From positions 1,126,243 to 1,190,242 of the forward strand of contig CP093829.1 of the NCBI GenBank assembly GCA_033063855.1: 64,000 nt of DNA, read 5' to 3'. The position numbers and the translations under genes were made by a program. This document shows positions 62,201 to 64,000 of the stretch, in pieces. The notes beneath the pieces were generated by a model. That model ran no database searches. It saw nothing but the letters and a program-made list of their open reading frames with translations, and was not told the origin of the DNA. Each line of letters begins with the position of its first letter. Within the stretch, counting starts at the first letter, position 1. This DNA is from Smittia aterrima (lineage: Eukaryota > Arthropoda > Insecta > Diptera > Chironomidae).

Positions 62201-63497
62201 GAGAAAAACGTCTTCGCCACAAAATTGTGTGTTTTTTTTTTCAAAGCAATTCGATGATCGCAAAAGATGAGCTATAGTCCAAATAAGGCGATGCTGTGAA
62301 ATCTCATTATTTTCAATGGGTTGGGAACGAGTTTACATTGTCATCGTCATTCGGCCGATGGACGATTTAATTTTGAGAGAAAAGGGCAAACATTTCTTGT
62401 ACAATTTAAAAAGAAAGGAAATCTTGATTTTTATTACGTTCTCTGCCATCTTCTTCGTCGTAGCCTTCGTCTCGTTATTAGATAAAGCGATGTTAGGAAA
62501 GGATATTGCATTTTTTCTGCTTCGCTTTATAGCTTCCAATTGTAAAGTGTACACTCTTGAGCTCGGCAAATACTCAAATTCAATAGAGTAGAGAATTAAA
62601 GAAATTGTTAGAAGAGAACTTCAATCGTTTGGTATTGAAATAATTTTGTTGTTTGCTTTCCTTTCGCTTCTCTCTCCTTAGACTGAGCTATCACACAATC
62701 TTCAGCAGCTATCAGAAAAGGCTCGATCAACAACCGAGTTTATTCAACGACTCAAAGGAATGAGCGACAAAGTGACGGTAAGCAAAAAAGGCACAAACGC
62801 TCTTTTATTCACAAGAATAAACATTTCTGAAATGATTAAATTCTTCGGCATGTGGTTCGAAGAAGTTTTCCACTTGAAGCGTTAGCACATTGAAGCCAAT
62901 CTCAATCCTGAAATGTCTCGCACAAAAACTTTGATTAATTTTCCCAATTCTTTGAAGTTCACGTCAGAAAAACGAGACTGCACTTTAACGAGCAGAGCAG
63001 TGCATAAACTTTTCCTGCATAATTGGAAAATTTCTTTCCGTCAAGTCAAAGTTTTCTTTAGTTCATGCTTTGAAAAACTTTTCCTTTTTTTGAGCTCGAC
63101 AGCAATTTGTCGGAAGGAGTTGGCAGTAGCAATGTTGCTCGCTTGAAATGCGAGTGTAAACTAATATTCTTGATTTCCTTCCTCTTTCAGGAGTCTTGCT
63201 TGGAATTTGAGCGACTTGTAAGTGCCCAATGTGAATCTCTAATTCAAATGATTCACGAGAGACGGGAATTTCTCATCGACACAATAAGAATTGACAGAGA
63301 AACAAAGTTGAGAACGTTAAAGGTAAATCAAAAACTTTTCGTTTCCTTCCTTGATTAAAACTAATGTCAAACTTCTCTTTTCATTTTATTTGCAGGAACA
63401 GCAACTAAATTGCACAGGAAAGCTACAACAAACGACCGGACTCATTCAGTTCTGTATAGAAGCTTTGAAAGAGACCGACAGTGCGGCGTTTTTGCAA
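50252..63497 (+). CDS. Trim9: E3 ubiquitin ligase TRIM9, 5' part (3' part outside window)
   Basis: Visible exons: 50252-51058 (269 codons), 62682-62777, 63191-63322 and 63396-63497, all in phase 0 with GT...AG junctions; the gene continues past the right edge. The RING (Cys7, Cys10, Cys22, His24, Cys27, Cys30 ... CPLC at 131-134) is split by a Ser/Thr-rich insert of about 100 residues, characteristic of TRIM9/TRIM67. B-box 1 is about 169-209 and B-box 2 about 225-256. The coiled coil follows in exons 2-4 (LSEKARSTTEFIQRLKGMSD, SCLEFERLVSAQCESLIQMI, ALKETDSAAFLQ). COS, FN3 and SPRY domains are expected downstream. In flies and mammals TRIM9 acts in neurons with the netrin receptor Frazzled/DCC to control axon branching. 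The frame stays open 57 bases past the first donor, so the exon 1 frame ends at 51,112 if the intron is retained. Confidence 0.93.
51059..62681 (+). other. Large first coding intron of TRIM9
   Basis: 11.6 kb between donor AAG|GTATGC and acceptor CTCCTTAG|ACTGAG. No nested gene is supported on either strand; open frames are all under about 100 codons and featureless. It holds a hairpin at 51,192-51,209, a 14-bp inverted repeat at 52,855-52,967 and many TAATTA-type sites. Long early introns in neural genes commonly carry enhancers; that function here is inference. Confidence 0.7.
52855..52967. repeat. 14-bp perfect inverted repeat enclosing 85 bases
   Basis: Left arm ATTAATTGGAGATG at 52,855-52,868; right arm CATCTCCAATTAAT at 52,954-52,967. 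A nested pair GTAAC/GGTTAC lies inside. It could be a small MITE-like element with terminal inverted repeats or a hairpin transcript. No clear target-site duplication is visible. Confidence 0.5.
62778..63190 (+). other. TRIM9 intron between the second and third coding exons
   Basis: 413 bases, GTAAGC to TTTCAG. Nothing else seen in it. Confidence 0.75.
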
Positions 63498-64000
63498 GTG
63501 AGTTCATGTCGGAAAGTTAAATAGTTTCGATGGTCAAATCCTAACTAAGCCCAACGAGAGCGGATTATGACTCTCGATTGATTCACAAATTTCGTTATCA
63601 AAGTATTACATCCATTAACGAAACTTCTCCTTTTCCGATTGATATCCCCAGTTAAGCCGTAAAAATCCATTAAAATCCTATATAAGCGACATGTTACAAC
63701 ACATTTCTCCTCCTCCTGCTCCTACGTCTCTCCTTTCGCTGTATAAATACACAAACTCTTATCAGGATCGGAATTACAAAGCAGAAAAGAATGTTTTAAT
63801 GTCACGACACACGTTTTTTTTTTACACTTTTTTAATACTCCGTGCCGTTTCATTTTCCTCGAAATTCACAATTTCGTGAATTTTTCTTTTTTGCTCCCGA
63901 TTGTTCGTTCAACTTTGCTTAATGTAGAGCTGAAGCGGAATTTTTCATTAACATAAACGTCTGAGTTATTTTAAATGCTTCTCACTAATTAATTCCGTTG
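63498..64000 (+). other. TRIM9 intron running off the right edge
   Basis: Begins GTGAGT at 63,498. No further TRIM9 exon (end of coiled coil, COS or FN3) is recognisable before the window ends. Confidence 0.7.

Noticed and set aside
1..64000. Transposons, tRNA/rRNA genes and CRISPR arrays
   Set aside because: No reverse transcriptase, transposase, long terminal repeat, cloverleaf T-loop signature or regularly spaced repeat was seen by eye; a tRNAscan-SE and RepeatMasker run would be decisive.

Overview
This AT-rich window comes from an insect genome. Introns are mostly 58-70 bases with GT...AG ends, polyadenylation signals are AATAAA, and the recognisable proteins are animal or insect ones (a Charlatan-like zinc-finger protein, a GH18-CBM14 chitinase, TRIM9, FIG4, TIPIN). 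Short introns beside a tandem family of proteins resembling LEA (late embryogenesis abundant) proteins suggest a nematoceran fly, possibly a chironomid midge. That assignment is inference: LEA-type gene islands are known in insects from anhydrobiotic Polypedilum, but nothing here proves the species.

Layout. 1-5,040: four paralogous minus-strand genes for small, hydrophilic, helical LEA-like or apolipoprotein-like proteins. Each has a tiny first coding exon (16 nt in three copies; 16 or 28 nt in the fourth) ending in phase 1, and related 5' flanks. A plus-strand TIPIN/Csm3 replication-fork gene (3,283-4,258) sits between copies 3 and 4. 6,020-7,304: a DNAJA2-type Hsp40 co-chaperone. 7,305-22,748: about 15 kb without a convincing gene, probably the leader and regulatory region of the next gene. 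22,749-28,469: a five-exon gene for a protein of about 1,611 residues with about 18 C2H2 fingers, most like Charlatan. 29,187-31,802 (minus): FIG4 phosphoinositide phosphatase. 31,966-33,550 (minus): an F-box/leucine-rich protein. 33,953-34,339 (plus): a small basic protein of unknown function. 38,554-40,499 (minus): a complete seven-exon secreted chitinase. 40,500-50,251: noncoding. 50,252 to beyond the right edge: the 5' half of TRIM9, whose first coding intron is 11.6 kb.

The genes do not form one pathway. The most system-like part is the left end: a tandem LEA-like family with duplicated promoters, variable repeat content, an unusual splice donor in one copy, and two copies whose intron reads in frame into a hydrophobic leader. 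A J-protein chaperone gene lies next to it. The Charlatan-like and TRIM9 genes are neural-type loci in Drosophila, which fits the large noncoding territories around them. No rRNA, tRNA, CRISPR or transposase/reverse-transcriptase gene was seen. All exon boundaries were read by eye from splice consensus, frame and homology remembered from the families; no database search was run.
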